Positions 46,601 through 53,760 are shown, counted from the stretch's first letter. The stretch is 64,000 nt of DNA from Choristoneura fumiferana (GCF_025370935.1 NC_133474.1:14973581-15037580), one strand, 5' to 3'. Notes: a model not told the origin generated them from the sequence alone. Numbers and translations are program-made.

Positions 46601-47718
46601 CATTGCATTGTATGTAGAATCAAATACTGATCAAAAGGAATCCAAACACGACATATGTGCTATTATTTTTTATAGAGTGTACTAGTGTGCTGGATATTCT
46701 GGCTGCAGCATCAGCTCATCCTGTTGCCACCATCGCATTGTATGTAGAATCAAATACTGATCAAAACGAATCCAAACACGATATATCTGCTATAGTTTTA
46801 TCAAGAGTGTACCTACTAGTGTTCTGGATATCCTGGCTGCAGCATCAGGCTGAGAATTCCATAATCTTGCATAGTTATATAGCATACATGGGTGTTTCAA
46901 ATTGTAGGTCTCAAATATGTTTGAAAGTAAAGTAAATACCCATTATGCGTCTAAGATTCCTACCGCAGCGAACAAACGAGCTGATGATCTTGAAACGGCT
47001 GAACCGATTTTGATAAAGCATATCTAAGATCCATCGCTAGAAAACCAGCTTTCAAATAAAAAAAACCGCATTCAAATCGGTCCACCCCGTTTAAGAGCTA
47101 CAGTGCCACAGACAAACACACAGACACACAGACATACAGACACACAGACACACATAGCGGTCAAACTTATAACGAGGGGTTTTTTGCGTCAGGGGTTAAA
47201 AACGGCTGAACCGATTTTGATAACACATGTCTAAGATCCATCGCTATTAAACTTGCTTTCAAATAAAAAAAAACGCATTCAAATCTGTCTACCAGTTTAA
47301 GAGCAACGGTGCCACAAACAGATAGACACACATAGCGGTCAAACTTATAACACCCCTTTTTTGCTTGGGGGGTTAAAAAGAAAAAGTGGGCAAATCCCTT
47401 TACTTTTATAAACAGCTAAAAATAGTAAGAATCTGAATACTAATATGCAATTATTTTTGTGTTAGAATCTACGATGGCGAACTTAGACGACCAATCTAAG
47501 AACAGCGCACAAGACGTAGACAATCCTGGTGATGAAAAAAGAGAAATGGTAATTTCAAAATTAATAATATAACGAGAAAGAGTTAGGTTAAAAAATATCA
47601 ATCAAAAATGATTATTTGTACGTTCCAGGAAGGAGTAGCGGACTCAGATTTCAGAAGAAAAGAAAATAAGGTGGCTGTACCTCATACTGGCAGGCCATTT
47701 TTAAAGAAGATGTATTAA
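37613..47718 (+). CDS. Micro-exon gene for an unrecognised secreted protein
   Basis: I recognise no family. The 22 exons listed separately below join at GT-AG introns into one frame of 1953 nt, 650 residues. Intron 1 and intron 21 are phase 0; introns 2-20 are all phase 1. Residues 1-21 form a signal peptide (core ITVFLILTVLFIS), so the product should enter the secretory pathway. Residues 34-143 are acidic (32 Asp/Glu of 110). Residues 265-452 are strongly basic and carry all seven N-glycosylation sequons (Asn 270, 300, 328, 334, 359, 425, 450). Residues 318-410 are three 31-residue repeats. Cys 480, 486, 495 and 501 are the only cysteines. No catalytic motif or membrane segment beyond the signal is visible. 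Dibasic sites (for example KRR at 295-297) could be processed. Function is unknown; an effector-like, silk-related or reproductive secreted protein are all guesses. Confidence 0.8.
37745..37796 (+). CDS. Exon 2: end of signal peptide
   Basis: Acceptor ctctag, donor gtaagt. Codes residues 17-33 (VRVRATKIGG..YGHVKY) plus one base of codon 34. VRVRA gives a plausible cleavage site after Ala 21. Confidence 0.75.
37833..38146 (-). mobile_element. SINE in intron 2 (minus strand)
   Basis: Near full-length copy of the common lepidopteran tRNA-derived SINE: on the minus strand an agccgtggtggcctagtg head (A box), a gggttcaatcaaa degraded B box, the gctttacggtgaatgac and cccaatccgcactgggtcc body, and a ggctgggatgatg end. 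Same family as 50951 and 57671. Confidence 0.85.
38464..38793 (+). CDS. Exon 3: acidic region
   Basis: Acceptor ttctatttgtag, donor gtaagt. Codes residues 34 (split codon, Arg) to 143. It is the second longest exon. Asp/Glu make up 32 of 110 residues against eight Lys/Arg, and Pro and Asn are also common (PPEEEAQAEED, SQNDDDQEQSNEE), so it is probably disordered. The open frame continues upstream to an ATG at 38397, but that part (including Cys) lies before a good acceptor and is treated as intron. Confidence 0.8.
38862..38897 (+). CDS. Exon 4: 36-nt micro-exon
   Basis: Acceptor gattttcag, donor gtaaga. Codes residues 144-155 (EDENVAVRGIKA), beginning with a split Glu codon. Confidence 0.75.
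38992..39048 (+). CDS. Exon 5: 57-nt micro-exon
   Basis: Acceptor cattttcag, donor gtttgt (weaker than its neighbours). Codes residues 156-174 (GDTFTPHELLPVTQKLMEK). Confidence 0.75.
39181..39195 (+). CDS. Exon 6: 15-nt micro-exon
   Basis: Only 15 nt between ttgctttgcag and gtaatt. It codes residues 175-179 (VEHPG). It keeps phase 1 on both sides, and exons 5 and 7 would also join in frame without it, so skipping would remove just five residues. Confidence 0.65.
39286..39354 (+). CDS. Exon 7: 69-nt exon
   Basis: Acceptor cgtatttgtag, donor gtatgt. Codes residues 180-202 (EGKGIVSSSKSPEALADVIF, then ESF). Confidence 0.78.
39444..39476 (+). CDS. Exon 8: 33-nt micro-exon
   Basis: Acceptor aaatttacag, donor gtatgt. 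Codes residues 203-213 (FFGPHRIVTLE). Confidence 0.75.
39477..40524. other. Intron 8, with decayed Helitron-like sequence
   Basis: The 39490-39600 part (cttactaataaa, gttactctttcgcggctgg, acggatttgaatcgaa) is a decayed relative of the Helitron at 51105. The remainder has no recognised feature. Confidence 0.5.
40525..40578 (+). CDS. Exon 9: 54-nt micro-exon
   Basis: Acceptor taaatttcag, donor gtaatt. Codes residues 214-231 (DKDIIGLDALQALAISGD). Confidence 0.78.
40660..40716 (+). CDS. Exon 10: 57-nt micro-exon
   Basis: Acceptor tatgttttag, donor gtacgt. Codes residues 232-250 (EARRMPTQVTAPAYLLNIE). Confidence 0.78.
40796..40837 (+). CDS. Exon 11: 42-nt micro-exon
   Basis: Acceptor attttttttcag, donor gtaagt. 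Codes residues 251-264 (DQIVKISPRTSKYL). Confidence 0.8.
40918..41034 (+). CDS. Exon 12: start of basic region
   Basis: Acceptor cctgttaccag, donor gtaagg. Codes residues 265-303. The composition turns sharply basic here (KKIYKFRSRKDKRMIKRR). Sequons NST (270) and NTS (300) are present. Confidence 0.8.
41123..41512 (+). CDS. Exon 13: Lys-rich 31-residue repeats
   Basis: Acceptor ttttttttctag, donor gtaaga. The largest exon (390 nt), coding residues 304-433: 30 Lys, one Asp and no Glu in 130 residues. Three units of exactly 31 residues follow one another (318-348, 349-379, 380-410). They share Asn at unit position 2, Lys at 6 and 9, Asn at 11, and Lys at 14, 26 and 29. Sequons are at 328, 334, 359 and 425. 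Confidence 0.85.
41541..42012. repeat. Repeat in intron 13 (pair with 53527)
   Basis: The first 48 bp are identical to 53527-53574 (attactgtagaggccgggaa and on). The block near 41747-41800 (ggcgggacgctagt, gtcgccctgtta, gtgtcgcgctgg) matches 53692-53744. The right end atttcatgtcatgtttgaga occurs inverted inside the second copy, so the parent had inverted ends. A GC-rich palindromic part (gcggcctgcaa..ttgcaggccgc) adds to the fold. Open frames here are incidental. Confidence 0.7.
42232..42348 (+). CDS. Exon 14: end of basic region
   Basis: Acceptor ttttttctcag, donor gtaatt. Codes residues 434-472. Its Lys/Asn-rich stretch (KANKQKNNNKKRNKS) changes into a Pro/Ser-rich end (GNPATPRPSSAIT). Sequon at 450. 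Confidence 0.8.
43076..43198 (+). CDS. Exon 15: four-cysteine module
   Basis: Acceptor attattttcag, donor gtaagt. Codes residues 473-513 and contains every cysteine of the predicted protein: C480-x5-C486-x8-C495-x5-C501, a symmetric spacing that would suit two disulphides in a small domain held by one exon. Trp 482 and Tyr 484 lie inside the first loop. I match it to no known Cys-rich family. Confidence 0.8.
43351..43483. mobile_element. 133-bp hairpin element in intron 15
   Basis: Almost the whole element is one inverted repeat: ctgtttcaccatccattgat at the left mirrors the right end, and gatgccgtctc mirrors gagacggcatc near the centre. This short element is common in moth genomes. It has no coding capacity. 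Confidence 0.85.
43720..43779 (+). CDS. Exon 16: 60-nt micro-exon
   Basis: Acceptor tcacttaatcgaaag (ends AG with a modest pyrimidine tract), donor gtaagt. Codes residues 514-533 (FIGPVRTDNEMRDLRRFHKM). The split codon TTT replaces the Cys that unspliced reading would give. Confidence 0.7.
43859..43897 (+). CDS. Exon 17: 39-nt micro-exon
   Basis: Acceptor attgtttcaaag, donor gtaagt. Codes residues 534-546 (IGFSPVDEEVEKI). The transcript may continue either to exon 18 or to the alternative last exon at 43972. Confidence 0.7.
43972..44054 (+). CDS. Candidate alternative last exon
   Basis: After a T-rich tract and the acceptor gtgtaggcag, 83 nt stay open in exactly the phase left by exon 17. 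They give 27 residues beginning with split Leu (LDRLKVETLLKLN, then WMDGEDRKRGLFEM) and a TAA stop. AATAAA follows 40 nt later. Joining it would make a 573-residue form lacking exons 18-22. It cannot be an ordinary internal exon, because a GT donor at its end would break the phase. Confidence 0.5.
44095..44100 (+). terminator. Polyadenylation signal AATAAA (short form)
   Basis: AATAAA 40 nt after the stop of the candidate alternative last exon, followed by a T-rich stretch. Its placement supports a real 3' end here, although the motif is common in AT-rich DNA. Confidence 0.4.
44615..44656 (+). CDS. Exon 18: 42-nt micro-exon
   Basis: Acceptor cttgtttttcag, donor gtaagt. Codes residues 547-560 (LEARIMQFKPPVLL). 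Confidence 0.78.
44764..44829 (+). CDS. Exon 19: 66-nt exon
   Basis: Acceptor gtttgtttttag, donor gtaagt. Codes residues 561-582 (EKTARIESLAQYFNNIIVAQ, then IQ). Confidence 0.78.
44893..45065. repeat. Interspersed repeat, copy 2, in intron 19
   Basis: Diverged copy of the repeat at 11222-11400, ending ctggtggcactacctat as that one does. Confidence 0.55.
45117..45270 (+). mobile_element. Helitron 5' fragment in intron 19
   Basis: Starts tcctactaatgttataatgc, one base off the standard Helitron 5' end, and continues with tagctggacatctgg and ataggctaatttttat, phrases also found in the 51105 element. The 3' end with CTAG is missing. Confidence 0.55.
45311..45682. mobile_element. TTAA-ended inverted-repeat element in intron 19
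   Basis: The left end ttaagagcctttatacctgc and the right end gcaggtataaacgctcttaa are inverted repeats that extend for about 60 bp. The TTAA at both extremes matches the target of piggyBac-type transposons. The AT-rich core also folds (gtctgatagaaca..tgttctatcagac). Non-autonomous. Confidence 0.75.
45981..46013 (+). CDS. Exon 20: 33-nt micro-exon
   Basis: Acceptor tttttattattag, donor gtaagc. Codes residues 583-593 (STTEAQSNNYD). Confidence 0.72.
46287..46423. mobile_element. CAGTCACC inverted-repeat element, copy 2, in intron 20
   Basis: Same fold and internal phrases (aatatct, cgcataaatatctgat, tgtcagatatttt) as 30893-31023. TA flanks both ends, as expected for a TA target duplication. 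The right end has an extra gtgaat step. Confidence 0.75.
46526..46852. repeat. 130-bp tandem repeat in intron 20
   Basis: Two full units and one partial unit start at 46546, 46676 and 46806 by the agtgtac word, an exact 130-bp period. Units share ggctgcagcatcagctcatc and gtagaatcaaatactgatca. Each keeps an open frame of about 45 codons. No splice sites would join these frames to the gene in phase, so I treat them as intronic. Confidence 0.8.
46993..47378. repeat. About 207-bp tandem repeat in intron 20
   Basis: Two adjacent copies begin aaacggctgaaccgattttg (46993 and 47200) and end tagcggtcaaacttataac with a g-rich ggggttaaaa. The first carries an ACAG/ACAC run. The phrase set belongs to a common lepidopteran repeat. 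Confidence 0.75.
47466..47548 (+). CDS. Exon 21: 83-nt exon
   Basis: Acceptor atttttgtgttag, donor gtaatt. Codes residues 594-621 (ESTMANLDDQSKNS, then AQDVDNPGDEKREM). It ends on a codon boundary, so the run of phase 1 introns stops here. Confidence 0.75.
47629..47718 (+). CDS. Exon 22: C-terminus and stop
   Basis: Acceptor tacgttccag. Codes residues 622-650 (EGVADSDFRRKENK, then VAVPHTGRPFLKKMY) and TAA. An ATTAAA overlaps the stop codon; no better polyadenylation signal is visible before the palindrome at 47752. Confidence 0.75.
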   Translation, partial: EGVADSDFRRKENKVAVPHTGRPFLKKMY

Positions 47719-47751
47719 AAACTGAATGAGTATTTTTTTTGTAATGAAAAA

Positions 47752-47825
47752 AAAGAAGCAATAGGTTAAATAGCACCATCACCTACGTAGGTGATAGTGC
47801 TATTGAACCTAAATATTGCTTCTTT
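47752..47825. repeat. Palindrome just after the gene
   Basis: Arms of 35-39 nt meet at a central ctacgtag, starting aaagaagcaata on the left and ending tattgcttcttt on the right, with a 3-nt insertion and a few mismatches. It lies 34 nt after the stop codon, probably in the 3' untranslated region or at its end. It may be a small inverted-repeat element or a transcript hairpin. Confidence 0.75.
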
Positions 47826-49553
47826 ACGTAAGCTATTGCTTTTTGCGTAGGTACATATACGTGTACGTATACGTATGTACCTACTCTTAAATATAAGAAA
47901 ATCAATAATAGCAAAGAGTGTGATCGTGATAACATACTGCTTCTTTTTTTCTTATTGTGTCCTAACCCTCAAGACTATTTCAAAAATAATATGGTCACTA
48001 ACCAAAAATTAGGTGTCAATGCCACGTCTCAACAGTGGAGAGACTTCAACTTAACACTAGGGAGAAATGTTATTATTTATGGGTATAAAAACAGTTAAAG
48101 GTAAAAGGTTACACGTGCCGCTTTCGCCCTTTCATAGCCTATTGTGCTATGTAGAAGTAGGACAGGGACATGGATATAGGCAAGTATATATCAAGCCATT
48201 TTGACATTGATGTTCCGAGATGCAATCTGATCTGAATTTATGTAAATTTCATTTGTTTTCAATAGCTTTTGATATTCATAGGAATTCAGATATTATAAAT
48301 AAGGCAAACAAATAAAAAAAGTCGAAAAAAAAAATTTAAGCCTGAATGTACCCAACTGCCATAGAGGGTTATAATTTTGTTTTATCTTTTTGTATTAAGA
48401 CAGTTCATAAAGTACTATGAGAAAGCAATGACGACCTCTTCAGAATTTCAAATGAACGGACATTATTCATATTTCGGTTGAGGAAAAGACTGGCTCGTCG
48501 TAGACGAAGGATTATGAAGGAAATTCCAATTTTGTGGAAAAGTGACGGGAACTGTTAGTGTTGAGGAAGCTTGTCTTAAGTTGCATTTAATTACGTCCGT
48601 ACAGTTCGTGTCAGAATCTTAACTTGATTTTCGTAGAGTCCATTAAGAACACGTTCCGGGTGAGTGTCGCCCCGATCTCGTGAAATTACTGTCAACCTCA
48701 GCTAAATGCATCTTCGTAGTGATGATTTAACTCAACCCCTCTTTAGAGATATTTTTGGTGAATCATATCCTTAATAAAGATTTTGAATATAAAGCTACCG
48801 TTCATTCTCGATTCGTTAGTTTTCGATTTAAGACGTGAGTTATCCGGGTTTATACTTATCTTAATAAAGATCTCTTAAATATTTTTGGGTATTAGGTATA
48901 TAATACGATTATTATTAAAAACAATGTGTACCGCGCTTGTTCGAACAGAACGCATCTACATTTTATAAATTAATGCTTATGACTTGCTTCACAAATAGCC
49001 ATTGTCGTATCTATAACATGTAGAGTCATAAAATGTTGATATTAAATATTTGCTGAATTAAACAAATATGTTACGTTTTTAGTTTCATCGAAATTGAAAC
49101 CTCACTGCCAATATAAAACAAATAACGCGACAGACAAGTAACTAGTACGTATTTTTTTATATTTATCCTTACGTAATGATAATACGGACGGTTTAATTGT
49201 CGATTATTTTGTGCTATCGACTTTCCAGCTTAAGCAAAGCACATTAAAATATTGCCCAACATAACAGAAAACAATAGAACAAATGAATTGTTTGGTAGAG
49301 TGACGTTTCAATTTGACTTTGTTTCCCGCTCGTACCCTCGCAGTAGGCTTCGAGTTTTGATCTCCAAGCGATGCGAATGACAGCTACAATGGGTACCTGT
49401 CGCCAAAACGGCCAACAGGCAACTTTGGTACAGCAACACAGGAAATATAATTAAACTTGAGCCACAGCCGAGGTACATGGCCGAGGTAGCTTACCTGTTA
49501 GAAACTGATATTCCATCGTGCACTATTAGGACCAGCTACTAAATAATTCGTCT
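47826..49553. other. Non-coding stretch, no gene seen
   Basis: No long open frame or repeat recognised. Mixed composition. Confidence 0.4.
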
Positions 49554-49806
49554 GACGACTGGATAGTCAAGTGGTTAGAGAACCTGACTATGAAGCTTGA
49601 GGTTCCTGGTTCGATCCCTGGCCGGGGTAGATATTTGTGTGAATAATGCGAATGTTTGTTCTCGAATCGTTTGGGTGTTTACTATGTATATTAATTATGT
49701 ATTTATCTATATAAGCATGTTTATCGTTACTTAGTACCCATAATACAGCTTTGTTTATTTTGGGACTAGGTCAATTGGTGTCAATTGTCCCATGACATAA
49801 AAAAAT
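49554..49806 (+). mobile_element. tRNA-derived SINE, copy 2 (plus)
   Basis: Head with A box tagtcaagtggttagagaa and B box tggttcgatccctggc, then the same body as 13034-13312 (gaatgtttgttctcg, gggactaggtcaattggtg). It ends in an A-rich stretch. Confidence 0.85.
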
Positions 49807-50937
49807 ATCGAGGGAAACATTTTCTGAAACTTTAGAGCACACTAAGGAAACATCGTGCTTCTATTACATAGAACGAAGCCGATGTGTATGGCTCTAAATG
49901 TAGAGCTGTATGCATGTACCTTAATGCTCTATGTTAGGTTTATTAGTAAATGGGAGACAGTTGTTCGGTATGTGTTTTATTACTGTAGTTAACAAAAAAA
50001 ACATTCCAAAACGAAAGTAGTCAAGAACTATTTTAGGCGTATGTACTATTTTACTAGACATTGCTGCCAAAACCGAATTATAACATCATACTACCATTAT
50101 AAATATACGAGTAGTTCACGAAGGTTTTTTTGTCATTCGTCCATATCTACATTATTTTTTGACAAATTTTCCGCTGTACGATATAGGTAGCATTTTGTAC
50201 TATTTGCATTAGGTACTTATTATTCACAACTAAGCTTCCTTCCTTGATGGCCATATTTAAAACGTTCATCTCGCCTGTCGCTCATGCAAATGTTAATATG
50301 TAAGATGGAACGTTCGTATTTTCTGTTCCACTATAACTTAAATTCTTACTTGATTTAGAGTACTAAAAGCAAATCAATTTTGCTGTTCCTTAAAAATGTT
50401 GATTTTTTTGAGATTAACTACGTGACGTGAGATTTAGCCGTTGATTCTATGTTGGGCGTCGACTAATAAAATTTGAAATGATCCTGCAGTGAAACGTGAG
50501 TACTTAATACAGAAGTACCCGCGTTTAAATCTACTGTCGGAATTCTTCCCATTCAGACAAATAATACCGCAGAGATAATTGTTCTCTTAATAGATAGCTA
50601 CTAATATAAATTGCGGATTTAGCCACGAAGCGTCCTCCAGCCGACAATTTTCAATTTACCAAGTAGAAAATTGGGAGAGCAGCGACGTGGAACAAAATAA
50701 AAGTTAGTCTGGGTTTCTGTTCGATACTGTATAAGTGATATGCCTAAAGCGCGCATGCAAGGAGGAATTTTGTTTTTGTGTATATTTAACATTACTTATT
50801 ATCTTAAGTTACCAGCTGTGCCCTCGACTTCGTCTGCGTGAACTTAGATTTATCTCAGCCAGTTATTGTTTTGAGTGCAGATTTGTAGGTATGTGTAGCT
50901 GTTTACAAAAGATATCTGCCATCAAAATGTTATTATT
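49807..50937. other. Non-coding stretch, no gene seen
   Basis: No structure recognised. The open frame at 50735-51034 runs into the SINE and is incidental. Confidence 0.4.
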
Positions 50938-50950
50938 AGGTTTTATAATC

Positions 50951-51093
50951 ATCATCATCATCATCATTCCAGTCTATATACGTCCCACTGCAGGGCAGAG
51001 GCCTCCTCTCAGAACAAGAGGGCTTGGGCCATAAGTTCCCACGCGGGCCCAGTGCGGATTGGGAACTTCACACGCACCATTGAATTGCTTCGC
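50951..51093 (-). mobile_element. Truncated SINE with 13-bp target duplication
   Basis: Minus-strand copy holding only the 3' half (ATC repeat, ccagtctatatacgtcccac, cagtgcggattgggaac, attgaattgcttcg). The 13-bp direct repeat aggttttataatc flanks it at 50938-50950 and 51094-51106, a clean target duplication that marks 5' truncation on insertion. Its right copy overlaps the first bases of the next Helitron. Confidence 0.85.
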
Positions 51094-51270
51094 AGGTTTT
51101 ATAATCCTACTAATATTATAAATGTGAAAGTTTGTGAGTGAGTGAGTGAGTGAGTGAGTGAGTGAGTATGTTTGTTACTTTTTCACGCTTAAACGGCTAG
51201 ACGGATTTGGATGAAATTTGGCGGAAAGTTAGTTTATAACCTAGATTAAAACATAGGATATTTTTTATAT

Positions 51271-52600
51271 CGATATTCCCACGGGATAGGGATAAAATCT
51301 CGAAATAACAACCGCTAGGCTTAGAGTCATGAAATTTGGTATGTAGGTAGTTGGACGTCTGGAATAAAACATAGGTGACTTTTTGACCCGATATTCCCAC
51401 GGGATACCTAGGGATAAAATCTTGAAATAACAACCGCTGGGCTTTGAGCCATGAAATTTAGTATGTAGGTAGCTGGACCTCTGGAATAACACATAGGCTA
51501 CTTTTTATTCCGATATTCCCACGGGATAGCGATAAAATCTTGAAATAACAACCGCTGGGTTTAGAGTCATGAAATTTGGTATGTAGGTAGTTGGATGTCT
51601 AAAATAACACAAAGGCAAATTTTTGACTCGATATTCCCACGGGATACCTAGGTATAAAATCTTGAAATAACAACCGCTGGGCTTAGAGCCAAGAAATTTA
51701 GTGTGTATAGGTAGCTGAACCTCTGAAATAACACATAGGCACTATTTATTCCGATATTCCCACGGGATAGGAATAAAATCTCGAAATAATAACCGCTGGG
51801 CTTAGAGTCATGAAATTTGGTATGTAGGTAACTGAATATCTGGAATAACACTTAAGTGACTTTTTGACCCGATATTCCTACGGGATAACTAGGGATAAAA
51901 TCTCGAAATAACAACCACTGGGCTTAGAGCCATGAAATTTGGTATGTAGGTAGCTGGACCTCTGGAATACCACATAGGCTACTATTTATTCCGATATTCC
52001 CACGGGATAGGGATAAAATCTCGAAATAATAACCACTGGGCTTAGAGTCATGAAATTTAGTATGTAGGTAACTGGACATCTGGAATAACACTTAAGTGAC
52101 TTTTTGATCCGATATTCTTACGGGATAACTAGGGATAAAATCTCGAAATAACAACCACTGGGCTTAGAGCCATGAAATTTGGTATGTAGGTAGCTGGACC
52201 TCTGAAATAACACATAGGCTACTATTTATTCCGATATTCCCACGGGATAGGGATAAAATCGCGAAATAATAACCGCTGGGCTTAGAGTCATGAAATTTAG
52301 TATGTAGGTAACTGGACATCTAGAATAACACTTAAGTGACTTTTAGATCCGATATTCTTACGGGATAACTAGGGATAAAATCTCGAAATAACAACCACTG
52401 GGCTTAGAGCCATGAAATTTGGTATGTAGGTAGCTGGACCTCTGGAATAACACATAGGCTACTATTTATTCCGATATTCCACGGGATAGGGATAAAATCT
52501 CGAAATAACAACCGCTGGGCTTAGAGGCATGAAATTTGGTATGTAGGTAGCCGGACGTCTGGAATAACACATACGCTACTTTTTATCCCGATATTTCCAG
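51271..52600. repeat. About 120-bp tandem array in 240-bp dimers
   Basis: About 11 units, each with cgatattcccacgggata, taaaatctcgaaataaca, gagtcatgaaatttggta and ggacctctggaataacac. Two unit types alternate, one with gtgactttttga and one with gctactttttatt, so the higher-order period is about 240 bp. Three dimers starting near 51890, 52130 and 52370 are almost identical, which points to recent expansion there. Confidence 0.85.
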
Positions 52601-52607
52601 GGGATAG

Positions 52608-52869
52608 TTTTGTAACTAAGGGACCCCATAAATCCGTGTATTATTATTATTATTTTGTAATTTTTTCTTTAATTGTATACTTACTGTAGTTTTTAAGTAT
52701 TTTATTTGTACTTATTTTATTTTGAAAAAAATGACTTTCTACCAAGCTTCTTGCGGCGCATTATTCTTGGCAATGATGGTCTTTCCGAAAGTGCTGGTAT
52801 TTAAAAAAATGACGTGTAAAAGTGCCCATTGCGGCCTATTTACTGAATAAATGATATGAATTTGAATTT
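52608..52869 (+). repeat. LINE 3' tail inserted in the Helitron
   Basis: Contains ttcttgcggcgcattattct, tggcaatgatggtctttcc, aagtgcccattgcggcctat and a tgaatttgaatttg end, a widespread lepidopteran retroelement 3' end. The word ggatag stands on both sides (52602-52607 and 52870-52875), a short target duplication. Confidence 0.7.
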
Positions 52870-53066
52870 GGATAGGGAAAAATTTTGAAATTTTAGCACT
52901 GGGTTTAGAGTCTTGAATTTTGTACAGTTATTCACAACACAACCTCAATGAAGACCACGATATAAATTTTGGAAATTTCCAGGGGAATTTTGTAAAATCC
53001 CGAAAATTTCAATTGCAACTACCAGACCGAATAGTTTACGCGTGCGAAGCCGCGGGTAAAAGCTAG

Positions 53067-53526
53067 TATGCATATATAATTGATAAGTGAGGACGTAAAA
53101 GGTTCAATTCACGCTGTAAATAGGAGTTAGTTTTAGAAGTTCCGTATTCATAGAATTGGGCACTTTAGGTCAGGACTAATAAAACTATTTTTCACGTCTC
53201 ATGAGAGTTTGAAGTAGGTCGTCTGTTTCACAAAAATATCAATGTTGTCTAGAACTAGTTTTAGAGTAATTTAATTTTAAAACCATATCGAGTGATGATT
53301 AAACCGCAACGATAAGTTTATTACTTCAATATTTAGTCATTAGTTTATAATCAAGATTGCAGCCCTTCGATCTATGAGATCTATTAAGTGTCCTGCAAGC
53401 GAGCACCGCATGGCCAGGTGAGGCACCCAATTATCGAGCCTCAATCGCCTGACGATCGCCGGCGGCGCGACCGCGGCGCGTGCAGTTGCCCTAACCGGAT
53501 TATAAGTCAACTAGGGTTGGTACTGC
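53067..53526. other. Spacer with GC-rich end
   Basis: A GC-rich block at about 53390-53500 shows no coding signal or repeat that I recognise. Confidence 0.4.
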
Positions 53527-53745
53527 AATAGTACATTACTGTAGAGGCCGGGAAGTAGGGGGTTGCCGGCCAAGAGGTTGCGAGGCCGGATAGGGATGCG
53601 AGGCCGGCAACCCCACTTTCCGGCCGAGGCTTGTATAATGCTTTTCTCAAACATGACATGAAATAAAATAACAATAAAAACAAGAAATCAAACTGGCGGG
53701 ACGTTAGTTCGGTCGCCCTGTTGTGTGCGCGCGTGTCGCGCTGGA
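53527..53745. repeat. Repeat, copy 2 (pair with intron 13)
   Basis: The first 48 bp equal 41541-41588. Then come a short ggccgg-rich fold and cttttctcaaacatgacatg, which matches the other copy in inverted orientation, then the ggcgggacgttagt block. It ends directly before the inverted-repeat composite. Confidence 0.7.
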
Positions 53746-53760
53746 AAAATTACCGCTAAA

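Larger units (their letters stand above)
51105..53066 (+). mobile_element. 2-kb Helitron carrying a satellite array
   Basis: Begins TCCTACTAATATTATAAATG after A and ends gcgaagccgcgggtaaaagCTAG before T, with the 3' hairpin gcg..cgc. A GTGA tetranucleotide run follows the 5' end. Most of the interior is the tandem array at 51271-52600. A LINE tail inserted at 52608-52869. No Rep/helicase is present, so it is non-autonomous. Minus-strand open frames with repeated YLHTKFHDSKPSG are products of the array. Confidence 0.85.

Noticed and set aside
46657..46935. 92-codon plus-strand frame in intron 20
   Set aside because: It spans the 130-bp tandem repeat, and no donor lets it join the gene in phase.
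49554..49630. A tRNA gene on the plus strand
   Set aside because: Same SINE family; the acceptor stem does not close.
51197..51851. Minus-strand frames with repeated YLHTKFHDSKPSG peptides
   Set aside because: They are translations of the Helitron's tandem array and carry no start, splice or domain support.
51271..52600. CRISPR-like regular array
   Set aside because: The whole 120-bp unit is repeated, with no unique spacers, and it lies between Helitron ends in a eukaryotic genome.
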